Positions 28,040 to 37,634 of a stretch of DNA of 64,000 bases are shown piece by piece. How positions within the stretch are numbered: the stretch's first letter is position 1; each line of letters starts with the position of its first letter. The DNA comes from JBMFVE01 sp049966155 (GTDB lineage: Bacteria > Bacteroidota > Ignavibacteria > Kryptoniales > JAKASW01). Made by a program: the position numbers and the translations under genes. The notes beneath the pieces are model-generated. The model was not told the origin of the DNA and ran no database searches. It saw only the letters and a list, made by a program, of their open reading frames with translations. The stretch covers positions 620,001-684,000 of the forward strand of contig JBMFVE010000001.1 of assembly GCA_049966155.1 (NCBI GenBank), written 5' to 3'.

Positions 28040-28378
28040 ATGAAGAAGATCGAAGCCATAATCCGACCTTTTAAAATCGATGATGTTAGGGAAGCCCTTG
28101 TGGAGATCGGTATCAAGGGCATGACTATTACCGAGGTAAAAGGATATGGAAGGCAAAAAGGTCACACAGAAATGTATCGCGGTTCAGAATACCAGATCGA
28201 TTTTCTTCCAAAAATGAAAATCGAGATAATTGCGCCCGACAGTCAGGTTAACAAAATAGTTGAGACAATTATCAAGGCTGCAAAAACAGGACAGGTTGGC
28301 GACGGCAAAATATTCGTTTACCCGGTGGAGGAAGTCATCAGAGTGCGGACAGAAGAAAGCGGCGAAGCCGCACTTTGA
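28040..28378 (+). CDS. PII nitrogen-regulatory protein
   Basis: Trimeric signal protein that reads ATP/ADP and 2-oxoglutarate and controls nitrogen enzymes. At 112 residues it has the normal length. The T-loop is 'YRGSEYQIDFLPK' with Tyr51, the site uridylylated in proteobacteria. 'GQVGDGKIFVYPVEEVIRVRT' forms the nucleotide site. No ammonium transporter gene is adjacent, which is unlike most glnK genes. The nearest partner is divergent carA. Era follows 49 bases downstream. Confidence 0.95.
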   Translation: MKKIEAIIRPFKIDDVREALVEIGIKGMTITEVKGYGRQKGHTEMYRGSEYQIDFLPKMKIEIIAPDSQVNKIVETIIKAAKTGQVGDGKIFVYPVEEVIRVRTEESGEAAL

Positions 28379-28427
28379 ATAAAGTCAATTTAACAACCTT
28401 TCGAGCTGACGGGAAAATCTGTGACAG

Positions 28428-29327
28428 ATGAGTATTGAGAAAGAGTTTCATGTAGGATATGTGGCAATCATAGGTCAGCCAAATGTCGGTAAGTCTACAC
28501 TGTTAAATTCTCTTCTTGGTCAAAAGCTTTCAATTGTCACTCCCAAGCCGCAGACAACCAGGCACAAAATACTCGGCATTTTATCCGGCGAAAACTTCCA
28601 GATCATTTTTATTGACACTCCTGGGCTCATCAATCCAAAGTACGCACTTCAGGAATTAATGATGTCATTTGCGAAATCCGCACTTCGAGACGCAGACGTA
28701 ATTTTGCCGATGATCGACGCCTCCAGACCGGAAATGGAGCCTTCTTTAACTTTAAAAATGATCCTGGAATTTAAAGAGAAGCCCATCATTCTGGTTATTA
28801 ACAAAATTGATATTGTAAATAAGGGCTTGCTATTACCGCTGATAGATTCTCTGAACAAACTTAACATCTTCAAGGAGATCATCCCCGTTTCGGCTGCTAC
28901 AGGGGAAAATCTAAATGACCTTCAGAAGACAATTATCAAATACCTACCGGTGGGGTTGCCACTGTATCCGGCAGATACAACAAGCGACAAAGACGAAAGG
29001 TTTTTTGTTTCTGAAATTATTCGTGAAAAGATTTTTAGTAAATTTCGCGAAGAAATACCGTATTCAACCACAGTTGAAATTGAAGAGTTCAGGGAAAATC
29101 AAGGAAACATGAAAATTTACATCAGGGCGGTTATTTATGTTGAACGCGAATCTCAGAAAGGAATTATTATAGGGAAGGGTGCAAGGGCCCTGAGGGAAAT
29201 TGGTGCTGCTGCTCGCAAAGAAATCGAGGATTTCATCGGGAAACCTGTATTTCTGGAATTGTTTGTCAAAGTAAATACGGACTGGCGTGACAATAAGAAG
29301 ATCCTTTCCAAACTTGGATACCATTAG
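28428..29327 (+). CDS. era: GTPase Era
   Basis: Essential GTPase for 30S ribosome maturation; binds the 3' end of 16S rRNA. The 299 residues show G1 'GQPNVGKST', the effector Thr in 'PKPQTTRHKI', G3 'DTPG', G4 'NKID' and G5 'PVSAATG', then a C-terminal KH domain with the 'GIIIGKGARALREIG' loop. Length and motif order fit Era. The gene follows the PII gene on the same strand. Confidence 0.97.
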   Translation: MSIEKEFHVGYVAIIGQPNVGKSTLLNSLLGQKLSIVTPKPQTTRHKILGILSGENFQIIFIDTPGLINPKYALQELMMSFAKSALRDADVILPMIDASRPEMEPSLTLKMILEFKEKPIILVINKIDIVNKGLLLPLIDSLNKLNIFKEIIPVSAATGENLNDLQKTIIKYLPVGLPLYPADTTSDKDERFFVSEIIREKIFSKFREEIPYSTTVEIEEFRENQGNMKIYIRAVIYVERESQKGIIIGKGARALREIGAAARKEIEDFIGKPVFLELFVKVNTDWRDNKKILSKLGYH

Positions 29328-29466
29328 AACTAACGCCTCTTTACCAGCCAATAAAGGTGTTGTAAAGCGGTCTATAGAGACCTACAGATGCTACACCTGG
29401 GCCAGATATAACACTGCGAGGATTAAAATCTGCTTCGTTGAACAAAACAAAAAAGGGAGTTAAATC

Positions 29467-30741
29467 ATGGCTATTATCCGTCCATTTAGAGCAATTTACT
29501 ATAACCAGAAAATCACAGATCTGTCGAAGGTCGTCGCTCCGCCTTATGACGTGATTGACAAAAAGCTTCAGGATGAGTTATATAACAGAAGTCCATATAA
29601 CGTAATCCGGCTCGACCTCAATCGAGAGAGTGACCCCTATGTTTCGGCGTCCAGGGAACTGGAAAGGATGCTAAAGGAAAACATACTCCTTACAGATAAC
29701 AATGAATGTATTTATCCTTATTTTCAAACCTTTCACGAGCAGGAAGGCAAAGAAGTTACCCGGCGAGGATTTGTAGCCTGGATAAAGCTCGAACCATTTG
29801 AATCAGGGGTGGTACTTCCACATGAGCGGACTCTTTCGAAACCGAAGGAAGATCGACTCAACTTAATGTTATCTACAAATGCAACATTTAGCCAGATATT
29901 TGGACTCTACAGCGACAGAGAAATGCAGCTTGAGACAATTTACGAATCAATTCGGCTTTCACAACCATTTCTCACAGCAGAGTACGACAGCGTAATAAAT
30001 GTAATATACCGAATAGAGGAGGAGAACGTTCTTACAAAATTTAAGGAATTGATGTCGACTCGTGAAGTATATATAGCTGACGGACATCATCGTTATGAGA
30101 CCGCTCTTGAATACCAAAAAATAATGAAATCAAAGAATCCAAATCATACAGGGGGTGAACCGTACAATTTCATTATGATGTACTTCACAAATATATTCGA
30201 CTCGGGTCTTGTTATCTATCCGACACATCGCATCATCCACAGTCTCGAACATTTCAACAGGGCAGATTTCATTAAAAGGGTCAGTGAAGTTTTTGAACTC
30301 CAGATAATGAACAGTATTGAAGAACTTGGAAACGCACTCAAATATGCGGGTGAATATTCCTTTGGATTGGTTCTTCCGACAAAACAATACTACATAATGA
30401 AGCTTCACAGGGATAAAGATGCAACAAAAGTAATAAGGGAAGATTTGCCAGCTCCTGTCAAAAAATTAGATGTTACTCTTCTGCATGACTACGTCCTTGA
30501 TCAGGTTCTTGGCATTTCAAGAACAGCGCAGGAAAGAAAACTCAACATAAATTATACAGTTGAACGATCCGAAGTTGATGAGGCCGTTCAATCTGGAAAA
30601 GCTCAACTGGGATTTCTTCTAAACCCAACCAAAGTGCAGCAGGTTCAGGAAGTTGCACAGGCTCACGCAGTTATGCCGCAAAAGTCAACTTACTTTTATC
30701 CAAAACTCTTATCGGGGATCTTGAACTCAAGGCTTGTTTAA
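29467..30741 (+). CDS. DUF1015 family protein
   Basis: A 424-residue cytoplasmic protein of the DUF1015 family, recognised by the start 'IRPFRAIYYN', 'VVAPPYDVID', 'SPYNVIRLDL', 'LPHERTLSKPKEDRL' and 'IADGHHRYETAL'. Members are often found near serine or phosphoglycerate dehydrogenase genes; here serA is 15 kb away. The reaction is unknown. A terminator follows, so this is a single gene or the end of a unit that starts about 140 bases upstream after era. Confidence 0.88.
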   Translation: MAIIRPFRAIYYNQKITDLSKVVAPPYDVIDKKLQDELYNRSPYNVIRLDLNRESDPYVSASRELERMLKENILLTDNNECIYPYFQTFHEQEGKEVTRRGFVAWIKLEPFESGVVLPHERTLSKPKEDRLNLMLSTNATFSQIFGLYSDREMQLETIYESIRLSQPFLTAEYDSVINVIYRIEEENVLTKFKELMSTREVYIADGHHRYETALEYQKIMKSKNPNHTGGEPYNFIMMYFTNIFDSGLVIYPTHRIIHSLEHFNRADFIKRVSEVFELQIMNSIEELGNALKYAGEYSFGLVLPTKQYYIMKLHRDKDATKVIREDLPAPVKKLDVTLLHDYVLDQVLGISRTAQERKLNINYTVERSEVDEAVQSGKAQLGFLLNPTKVQQVQEVAQAHAVMPQKSTYFYPKLLSGILNSRLV

Positions 30742-30772
30742 AAAGTGGGAAGACAGAGATAATTTTAATTCA

Positions 30773-30798
30773 GGGCGCTCATACAACGCGCCCTTTTT
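30773..30798 (+). terminator. Rho-independent terminator after the DUF1015 gene
   Basis: GGGCGC (30773-30778) pairs with GCGCCC (30788-30793) around a nine-base loop and is followed by TTTTT. It lies between convergent genes and could also slow transcription from the other side. Confidence 0.85.
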
Positions 30799-30810
30799 CA
30801 ATTCCAAAAT

Positions 30811-32301
30811 TTAAACTGCAACCATATTTTGTTCAAAAACTCTTCTAAAATGGAAGCCGTAAATACTAAATGTTATAGCAAGAGGAAAAAGCCTTGGCCT
30901 GCAAAAGAGTGACCAGAAAAATAACCGCCAATAATAAACCCGTTCCTTTGTTACAAATCCAAGTAAAATTGCCGACTTTAAAAGAGCTCGTATTTCTGTA
31001 AATGAAAAATGGGTGATTCTCGTACTGGAAGGCTTGAAATCCATCAGAAATTTCTTTACGCGACGGTAGTATTCCCCTGGTGAATAAATTCTGCTGACAA
31101 CATTCCTATAACCACGCAGAAGCTTCTCATAATCCATCCTTGGGACGAAGTTCATTGAAAAATCAGTGTTGTCACCAGAAAATGTATGAAGGAGCCTCCC
31201 TTCTTTGAGTAATCGCTGATAAAGCTTTGTACCCCTTGGTGCATTGAGGAGCCCAACCATCGCTGTCACTATACCGTTTTCCTGTATGAACTGTGTTAGC
31301 TTATCAAATATCGATGATGGATCAGTGTCAAATCCAAGAATGAATCCAGCCTGAACTTCCATTCCTGCTTTCTGGATCTTCCTCACACTGAGCGCCAGGT
31401 TCCTATGCTTGTTCGGAATCTTATTTGATTCTAAAAGGCTATCTTCATTAGGGGACTCAATACCAACAAACACTGAATTGAACCCTGCTTTTACCATCAA
31501 GCTCATCAGTTCAGGGTCATCGGATACGTTTAACGAGACCTCCGTATTGAAGTAAAATGGGTTCTTTTTTCTTTCATTCCAGTCTATGATTGCCGGGAGA
31601 ATTTCTTTCTTTAATTTGTTTTTGTTGCCAATGAAATTGTCATCAACAAAAAAGACACTTCCTCTCCACCCATGATTGTAAAGGGCATCCAGCTCTGCTA
31701 TGACCTGACGTGAGGTTTTAGTTCTCGGAATTCTTCCATATAGAACTGTTATATCGCAAAACTCACAATCGTATGGACACCCACGTGAGTATTGTAAATT
31801 CATTGAGGCATACCATCTAAAATCTATTATGTCCCAATCCGGCACAGGAGTCGTTGTAATATTTGCCCACTCAGTAGTAGTGTATAACGGCTTTGCCCGA
31901 TTTTTCGATAAGTCATCGAGAAAGGGATTGAGAGTAATTTCAGCCTCATTTAAAACAAAGTGATCTACTCCTTTAATTTCATCAAAGGATGATGTAAATA
32001 GCGGTCCGCCTGCAACAACCTTTCGGCCTAACTTATTACATCGATGGATTACCTCCTCCGCGGATTCTCTCTGGACAGACATTGCACTTATAAAAACATA
32101 ATCAGCCCAGCGTATTTCTTCATCAACCAGTGGACGCACATTTAAATCAACAAAATGTTTTTCCCAACCTGACGGCAACATGGATGAAACAGTTAAAAGT
32201 CCAAGGGGCGGAAAGGCAGCTTTTTTTGACACGAACTTCAGGGCATACCTGAAGCTCCAAAATGTATCCGGATAACGTGGATATACCAACAAAACTCTCA
32301 T
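30811..32301 (-). CDS. B12-binding radical SAM protein
   Basis: A 496-residue enzyme with an N-terminal cobalamin-binding Rossmann domain (about 1-130, 'VLLVYPRYPDTFW', 'PPLGLLTVSSML'), then a radical SAM barrel. The 4Fe-4S cysteines are in 'RGCPYDCEFCDI' (about residue 175). The C-terminal part resembles DUF4070, as in hopanoid-methylase-like and related proteins. It lacks a typical lipobox or membrane anchor, though the last about 70 residues are hydrophobic. It probably methylates or rearranges a lipid or secondary metabolite; the substrate is unknown. A lone gene, convergent with the DUF1015 gene. Confidence 0.88.
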   Translation of the reverse strand: MRVLLVYPRYPDTFWSFRYALKFVSKKAAFPPLGLLTVSSMLPSGWEKHFVDLNVRPLVDEEIRWADYVFISAMSVQRESAEEVIHRCNKLGRKVVAGGPLFTSSFDEIKGVDHFVLNEAEITLNPFLDDLSKNRAKPLYTTTEWANITTTPVPDWDIIDFRWYASMNLQYSRGCPYDCEFCDITVLYGRIPRTKTSRQVIAELDALYNHGWRGSVFFVDDNFIGNKNKLKKEILPAIIDWNERKKNPFYFNTEVSLNVSDDPELMSLMVKAGFNSVFVGIESPNEDSLLESNKIPNKHRNLALSVRKIQKAGMEVQAGFILGFDTDPSSIFDKLTQFIQENGIVTAMVGLLNAPRGTKLYQRLLKEGRLLHTFSGDNTDFSMNFVPRMDYEKLLRGYRNVVSRIYSPGEYYRRVKKFLMDFKPSSTRITHFSFTEIRALLKSAILLGFVTKERVYYWRLFFWSLFCRPRLFPLAITFSIYGFHFRRVFEQNMVAV

Positions 32302-32477
32302 TTTCTACACATTCCTTTTATTAAACTTACACTAAGGCTGGTTTACAAACAAAGCATAAATTTTGTTGCATTGAATACTATTTATTCGCTAATTGATAGA
32401 GCACCTTGCAAATTGTTTGCTCAAATTGCATATTTGCCTGTAACAACTTTAGAAGTTCACATTTTTTCAGTGAACAA

Positions 32478-34655
32478 ATGAACCACCCAAGTAACAATAA
32501 CAATATGATTGTCACAATTTCATTAATGGTTTCCCTTTTTTGCGCACTTTCCTCCCCTGCTGTGCTTGCCCGGCAAATTCACTACCCTCAGACCCGTCGC
32601 GACACAATTGTAGAGAACTATTTCGGGGTTAAAGTGCCAGCCCCTTACCAGTGGATGGAAAATCAGGAAAGCCAGGATGTTAAAAGGTGGGTTGAGGCTG
32701 AAAACAAAGTAACATTTTCCTATCTTGACAAAATTCCATTCCGCAAGTGGATGCGGAAACGGCTGACAAAATTATGGAATTATGAGAAGGTCGGTATACC
32801 AGGGAGGAAATCAGGCGTACTTTTCTACAGCAAAAATGACGGCCTCCAGAACCAGAGCCCTATATACATGCAACGGTCTCTGAAGTCAAGACCAAAGGTC
32901 ATACTTGACCCAAACACATTATCACCAGATGGTTCAATAGCGTTGATGAGTTCCGAGCCATCGCCAGATGCAAGGTTTTTAGCTTATGGCCTTTCACAGG
33001 GAGGCTCAGATTGGGAAGACCTGCATATTATGGATATTTCAACAGGAAATGATCTACCGGATACAGTCCGCTGGGTTAAATTTTCAGGGATTTCCTGGAC
33101 AAAAGACAGCCGCGGTTTTTTTTATTCCCGTTTTCCTGAACCTCCACAAGGAAGAAAACTTACTGCGGAAGGGGTGGGGCAACAACTTTATTACCACCGG
33201 CTTGGGACTTCTCAAAGCAAAGACAGATTGTTCTTCGACCTGCGGAAGTCTCCAGGTTGGTATGTTGGGGGAGGCGTCACTGAAGACGGACAGTACTTAT
33301 TCATTTACGTTAACAGAGGAACTGAATCAAGAAACAAGCTTTATTATGTCAATCTAAAAAATCCAGAAAATCCAGATTTTACTTCTCCGGTTGTCCCGCT
33401 CTTTGATACGGACGATGCTGAGTATGCAGTCATCGGAAACGTCGGAACAACACTTTACGTTTTGACAACTCTTGATGCACCCAACAGACGGGTTGTGGCT
33501 TTTGACATAAGAAATCCATCAACCGGTAACTGGAAAACCGTTGTCCCTGAGGGAAAAAATGTAATTGAATCAGCAATTCTAGCAGACAGTCAGCTTGTTG
33601 TTGTTCACCTCGTGGATGCACATAGTGAAGTAGAGATTTATCCTCTTGGTGAAGGCAGAAGGCTCAAACTGAAATTACCTGGTATTGGAACCATTAGCGG
33701 CATAAGCGGCCGATGCGATACACCAGAACTATTTTACGCGTTCACGTCTTTCCTATACCCAACAACCGTTTTCCGCTATAATTTCAGGACTGGAAGTACA
33801 ACAGTATTTCAGAAGCCACGTACCGATTTCAATCCCGATAAGTACCAGACAAAACAGGTCTTCTATAAATCTAAAGACGGTACTCGAATCCCGATGTTCA
33901 TAACATTCGGAAAAAAGCTCAAGCTAAATGGTAAGAATCCAACTGTTTTGTACGGTTACGGTGGCTTTAATATCAGCATAACCCCTTCATTTAATCCCAT
34001 TCTCCCTCTATGGCTGGAAATGGGAGGGATCTATGCCGTAGCAAATTTGCGTGGCGGAGGGGAGTATGGTGAGGCATGGCACCATGCAGGAATGCTCGAC
34101 AAGAAGCAGAATGTGTTTGACGATTTTATTTCTGCAGCAGAGTACCTGATTCATGAAAAATATACATCACCAGCTCACCTTGCTGTTCACGGGTATTCCA
34201 ATGGCGGATTACTTGTTGGTGCAGTCATTACACAACGCCCAGACCTTTTTGGAGCTGCATATGCGGGAGCAGGGGTCATGGATATGCTGAGATATCAGAA
34301 ATTTTCCGCTGGAGTAGGCTGGGTGCCTGAATACGGTTCCTCTGATGACTCCACAGCGTTTCATTACCTGTTAAAATATTCTCCGGTACAGAACGTCAAA
34401 CCTGGAGTATGCTATCCTGCTACAATAGTTACTACTGCAGACCATGATGATAGGGTTGTACCGAGCCATTCTTACAAGTTCATTGCAGCCCTTCAGCATG
34501 ATCAGAGCTGCAACAAACCTGTTTTAATTCGCGTCGAGACGAAGACGAGCCACGGCTATATGCCAACCAACAAGCGGATAGCACAGTTGACAGACGTATG
34601 GGCATTTACTGCTTTTAACCTCGGGATAAGGAACATCCCGACTAAGAAAAATTAA
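32478..34655 (+). CDS. exported prolyl oligopeptidase (S9A)
   Basis: Serine peptidase that cleaves after Pro in short peptides, here with a signal peptide (hydrophobic segment ending about residue 31, SSPAVLA). The seven-bladed propeller comes first ('APYQWMENQESQDVKRWVE'), then the alpha/beta-hydrolase domain. The catalytic Ser is in HGYSNGGLL (about residue 574, usually GGSNGG), Asp in 'ADHDDRVVPSHSYKF' and His in 'SHGYMP'. The triad looks complete. The start at 32478 or 32505 gives a normal signal; the longer frame from 32406 adds an unlikely Cys-rich stretch. It has no T9SS tail, so it is probably periplasmic. Confidence 0.9.
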   Translation: MNHPSNNNNMIVTISLMVSLFCALSSPAVLARQIHYPQTRRDTIVENYFGVKVPAPYQWMENQESQDVKRWVEAENKVTFSYLDKIPFRKWMRKRLTKLWNYEKVGIPGRKSGVLFYSKNDGLQNQSPIYMQRSLKSRPKVILDPNTLSPDGSIALMSSEPSPDARFLAYGLSQGGSDWEDLHIMDISTGNDLPDTVRWVKFSGISWTKDSRGFFYSRFPEPPQGRKLTAEGVGQQLYYHRLGTSQSKDRLFFDLRKSPGWYVGGGVTEDGQYLFIYVNRGTESRNKLYYVNLKNPENPDFTSPVVPLFDTDDAEYAVIGNVGTTLYVLTTLDAPNRRVVAFDIRNPSTGNWKTVVPEGKNVIESAILADSQLVVVHLVDAHSEVEIYPLGEGRRLKLKLPGIGTISGISGRCDTPELFYAFTSFLYPTTVFRYNFRTGSTTVFQKPRTDFNPDKYQTKQVFYKSKDGTRIPMFITFGKKLKLNGKNPTVLYGYGGFNISITPSFNPILPLWLEMGGIYAVANLRGGGEYGEAWHHAGMLDKKQNVFDDFISAAEYLIHEKYTSPAHLAVHGYSNGGLLVGAVITQRPDLFGAAYAGAGVMDMLRYQKFSAGVGWVPEYGSSDDSTAFHYLLKYSPVQNVKPGVCYPATIVTTADHDDRVVPSHSYKFIAALQHDQSCNKPVLIRVETKTSHGYMPTNKRIAQLTDVWAFTAFNLGIRNIPTKKN

Positions 34656-34697
34656 TTTAAGAAATAACTCTGGTGAGGCATAAAAAACTCTTATAAT

Positions 34698-36608
34698 TCA
34701 AAATTTTCCTCCAAACAAGCAGGCAATTCCTGCGCTAATTTGCATAGTATTTGAGACTATTGAGGAAACATTTCCAATTGTTAGTTTACGTCCAGAAGCA
34801 AAGGAATCCCTACCAAACTTGAACATAATTTTACAGTTACGTACTGGTTGTGCAGATATCAATAATGATAGTCTGAACTCATCTCCGTATAACAAAACAA
34901 ACGGTGATGAATTGCCAACATCCTGTTCAAGTATATAAAAAGCTGTATCGTAAGAACCTGTTCGGCAGACCGCTAATCCCGGTGAAATCGTCAAGATTCC
35001 AAATTCAGCCAGAAAGTGGAAGGCAAGAAGCTCTCCTGTCTCACCTGTACCCAGGATATTCCTCTCATACTTCGCTTTTATTCTAAACCTATTATTAAAT
35101 CTTTTTCTGAATTCCAACCGAAAATTTTGTCGTGAGCTGAGGGCCACCGACTGTGTTACGGGATAACCATCGTATTGTGGTAAATAAAAATTCTCGGCGG
35201 ACTTGTATCTATACCTGAAGTAAACTATAAGACCGCCACCAATGGCCTGCGGCAAACTGCCAGTACAATCGAAAAAGATTTCCTCACCATTCCTGATTAT
35301 TGAACTGCTTAATGGTTTAAAGGAAAATCGATCATAGTAAAAACCCATTTCCATTTCATCAACCGGCCTTAGCTTAGCTCCTAAATATATCCCGTTTTCC
35401 GGCAAAAGGGGGTACGCTTCAGACATAGGGTTACTATGCGTCGGCAGCAGAGCCATTCTCAAATTGCGAAAACCGATGGTAAAAGCTGCTGCATCATAAT
35501 CCAGTTTCAAATTTATAGCATAAGAAGCACCCCTTTGAAAAACAAACTCGCTTTCCCCATAAAAATTCTCTTTAAAAATTTTAATAAACGCGCTTGTTGC
35601 AAGTCCATTTTGCCAATAGGTACTTTTGAAAGAATGACTATAATCAAAGTGAGCTGCCAGTATTCCAAGATCAATGCTTTCATATGTAAACTTAATCCCC
35701 ACTCCTGCTACAGTCTCATTCAAATTATGCTTACGAAAATCCGCTCCCTGATGCAATCCGGAATAGTTTATTGAAGTAACAAGGCCAGCCGAATCAATCG
35801 TTGCATCCAGTCCATTCTTTGAAGCGAAGGTAATAAAATCAAATGAATTTAAAGAATAAACAGCAGATATGCCCCGCATCATCCCGAATTCGGCACGTGA
35901 GCGGTAGGAATCAACAACTTCACGATCTCTATTGAAAATCGAATTAATCGGGTCAGATCCTTTGGAATACCGTAGGGGTGCAGAGAATAGCAATCCATTT
36001 CCAAAATTAATAAGAAAATCACCAACAACAACCCTCGAAAATCCAATGAAATTGCTAACCATAACAGATCCTGAATAAAAATCAAAATAATTCTTCTCAC
36101 CCGCATCCTTGTCTGAAATCAAGAAGAAATTTACCCCGTTGTAAACTCCTCGAAACTTTTGAAAGGCTTTGATTCCCGGATCGCCATATGCTTTCATGTA
36201 GGAGTTTTCTACCGTAGGGCAGTAACCGGCGTAGTTTGAGTACTCAAATGAAGACAGACGGTGCGTTTTGACGAAACAACTGCTTTTCAAGGAGGCAATC
36301 GCCTTATCAGTTGCTCCTTTTAAAAACGCCAATTTATCAATTGAATCTATCTCACTGACTTTCTTCCTGTAATTGACAATTGATTGAGCAAACTCAGGTG
36401 AGACATGTGGAATAGAGAGCAAATCACCAAATGAAATGTCGTTTATGTCATATGGTGCGACAGATATGTTTTCCGGAAAGTCATCAGAGATTGTCTGAAC
36501 TGACTCCATTTCATTCTCTCTTCTAATTTCAAGGAGATTGTCCTGAGCAATTAAATTAACGGGCAGATATAAGAACACAGCTATTAATTTCAGAAGCTTT
36601 CCGTTCAT
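34698..36608 (-). CDS. outer-membrane protein with helix-hairpin-helix domain
   Basis: A 636-residue exported protein: signal peptide (1-21), then a helix-hairpin-helix-like region (about 50-105, 'ISFGDLLSIPHVSPEFAQSI'), then a long series of beta strands ending in Phe that looks like an outer-membrane barrel. The family is seen in Bacteroidota/Ignavibacteria, often called helix-hairpin-helix domain-containing protein. The role is unknown; a link to DNA uptake can be imagined, since HhH units bind DNA (ComEA), but this is inference. It is 26 bases downstream of the PorV-like gene and probably co-transcribed. Confidence 0.7.
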   Translation of the reverse strand: MNGKLLKLIAVFLYLPVNLIAQDNLLEIRRENEMESVQTISDDFPENISVAPYDINDISFGDLLSIPHVSPEFAQSIVNYRKKVSEIDSIDKLAFLKGATDKAIASLKSSCFVKTHRLSSFEYSNYAGYCPTVENSYMKAYGDPGIKAFQKFRGVYNGVNFFLISDKDAGEKNYFDFYSGSVMVSNFIGFSRVVVGDFLINFGNGLLFSAPLRYSKGSDPINSIFNRDREVVDSYRSRAEFGMMRGISAVYSLNSFDFITFASKNGLDATIDSAGLVTSINYSGLHQGADFRKHNLNETVAGVGIKFTYESIDLGILAAHFDYSHSFKSTYWQNGLATSAFIKIFKENFYGESEFVFQRGASYAINLKLDYDAAAFTIGFRNLRMALLPTHSNPMSEAYPLLPENGIYLGAKLRPVDEMEMGFYYDRFSFKPLSSSIIRNGEEIFFDCTGSLPQAIGGGLIVYFRYRYKSAENFYLPQYDGYPVTQSVALSSRQNFRLEFRKRFNNRFRIKAKYERNILGTGETGELLAFHFLAEFGILTISPGLAVCRTGSYDTAFYILEQDVGNSSPFVLLYGDEFRLSLLISAQPVRNCKIMFKFGRDSFASGRKLTIGNVSSIVSNTMQISAGIACLFGGKF

Positions 36609-36634
36609 ATACCGATACGAAGCCTGGGAACTCC

Positions 36635-37528
36635 TTAGTTATTTTTTTTCAAAGATCTTATGTACGAGATTAGAAGGTCGTATTCGCTGGGAGTGTCGAG
36701 TTTCTTGTTCAATATTAAATCTGTAGGACTTAATCTCAGTCCAAAAGAGTGCGTAATACCAAGTGTTTGATGGTACGACATTGAATACCCAACTCCAATT
36801 CCAAAGACCCTGAGCTCAAATCCGCCATTGACAGTCTGCGTTCCACTGGTAGCCCCAACTCGTAAAAAAAGGTTAGAACCTGCATTGTATTCTGCAGACA
36901 ACTGGATACCCGGAGCATAACCAAGTTCCTTGAAATAGCCTGCTTCGACCAGCAAATCCCTATCAATATATCCAAGAGCAACATCAAGTATTTGCGGCAG
37001 GCGGTCATTCGATTGCGTCATAGAACCCGAATTAACATTTGTAGTTGTTAGTCCAAATACAAAATGCTCAGACACCAAAAACTTTAATCCCAGATCAAGC
37101 GTCACACAAGATTCGTCTCCGTAATCTTTTATCCACAAATTGTTGAGATTTATATTTCCGCCAACAAAAAGGAAATCATAAACAGGTCTGGAAAAGTTTA
37201 ACGAAATCGTTGTCTCCCTGTAAAGTTCAAATCCAAACGTGTGGATTCCGGCACCAATATCTGAAAAGAAGATATGACCTCTGTAAGAAGCACCGATGAG
37301 CTTTAAACCCTTTATGCCATAATAAGACGGGAGGAAGAATAAATTGATTTCCTGCTGGTTTACCATCCTTGCGGGGTTGTAATAAAATCCCCATCCGTCT
37401 TCCCCAAGAGCACACGCTGCCCCAGAAACCGAAAATCCCCTTGTTCCTAAAGCCTTTCTTTCAAATCCTCCGATTGCACTCGAGGAAAGAAATAATAATA
37501 GAACAAGAATACTCACACCCCTTCTCAT
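36635..37528 (-). CDS. PorV/UPF0164-like outer-membrane protein
   Basis: A 297-residue beta-barrel with signal peptide (1-20, ending AIGG). The 'TRGFSVSGAACALGEDGWGFYYNPA' opening (in two parts: 'RGFSVSGAACALGED' and 'FYYNPARM') is the hallmark of PorV/PorQ/FadL-like proteins. A C-terminal helical tail of about 25 residues is present. It is coupled to the helix-hairpin-helix protein and follows PorD by about 100 bases, so a connection with secretion is plausible but not shown. Confidence 0.78.
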   Translation of the reverse strand: MRRGVSILVLLLFLSSSAIGGFERKALGTRGFSVSGAACALGEDGWGFYYNPARMVNQQEINLFFLPSYYGIKGLKLIGASYRGHIFFSDIGAGIHTFGFELYRETTISLNFSRPVYDFLFVGGNINLNNLWIKDYGDESCVTLDLGLKFLVSEHFVFGLTTTNVNSGSMTQSNDRLPQILDVALGYIDRDLLVEAGYFKELGYAPGIQLSAEYNAGSNLFLRVGATSGTQTVNGGFELRVFGIGVGYSMSYHQTLGITHSFGLRLSPTDLILNKKLDTPSEYDLLISYIRSLKKNN

Positions 37529-37634
37529 CCGACAGCCCTCCGACTTTAAGAGTTACAAGTAATGACACGGATCGATTATGCAAGTTTGTTCCCTTGTTGA
37601 CTTCGACAGACCAGGATTAAAAAATAGTGTTTAT

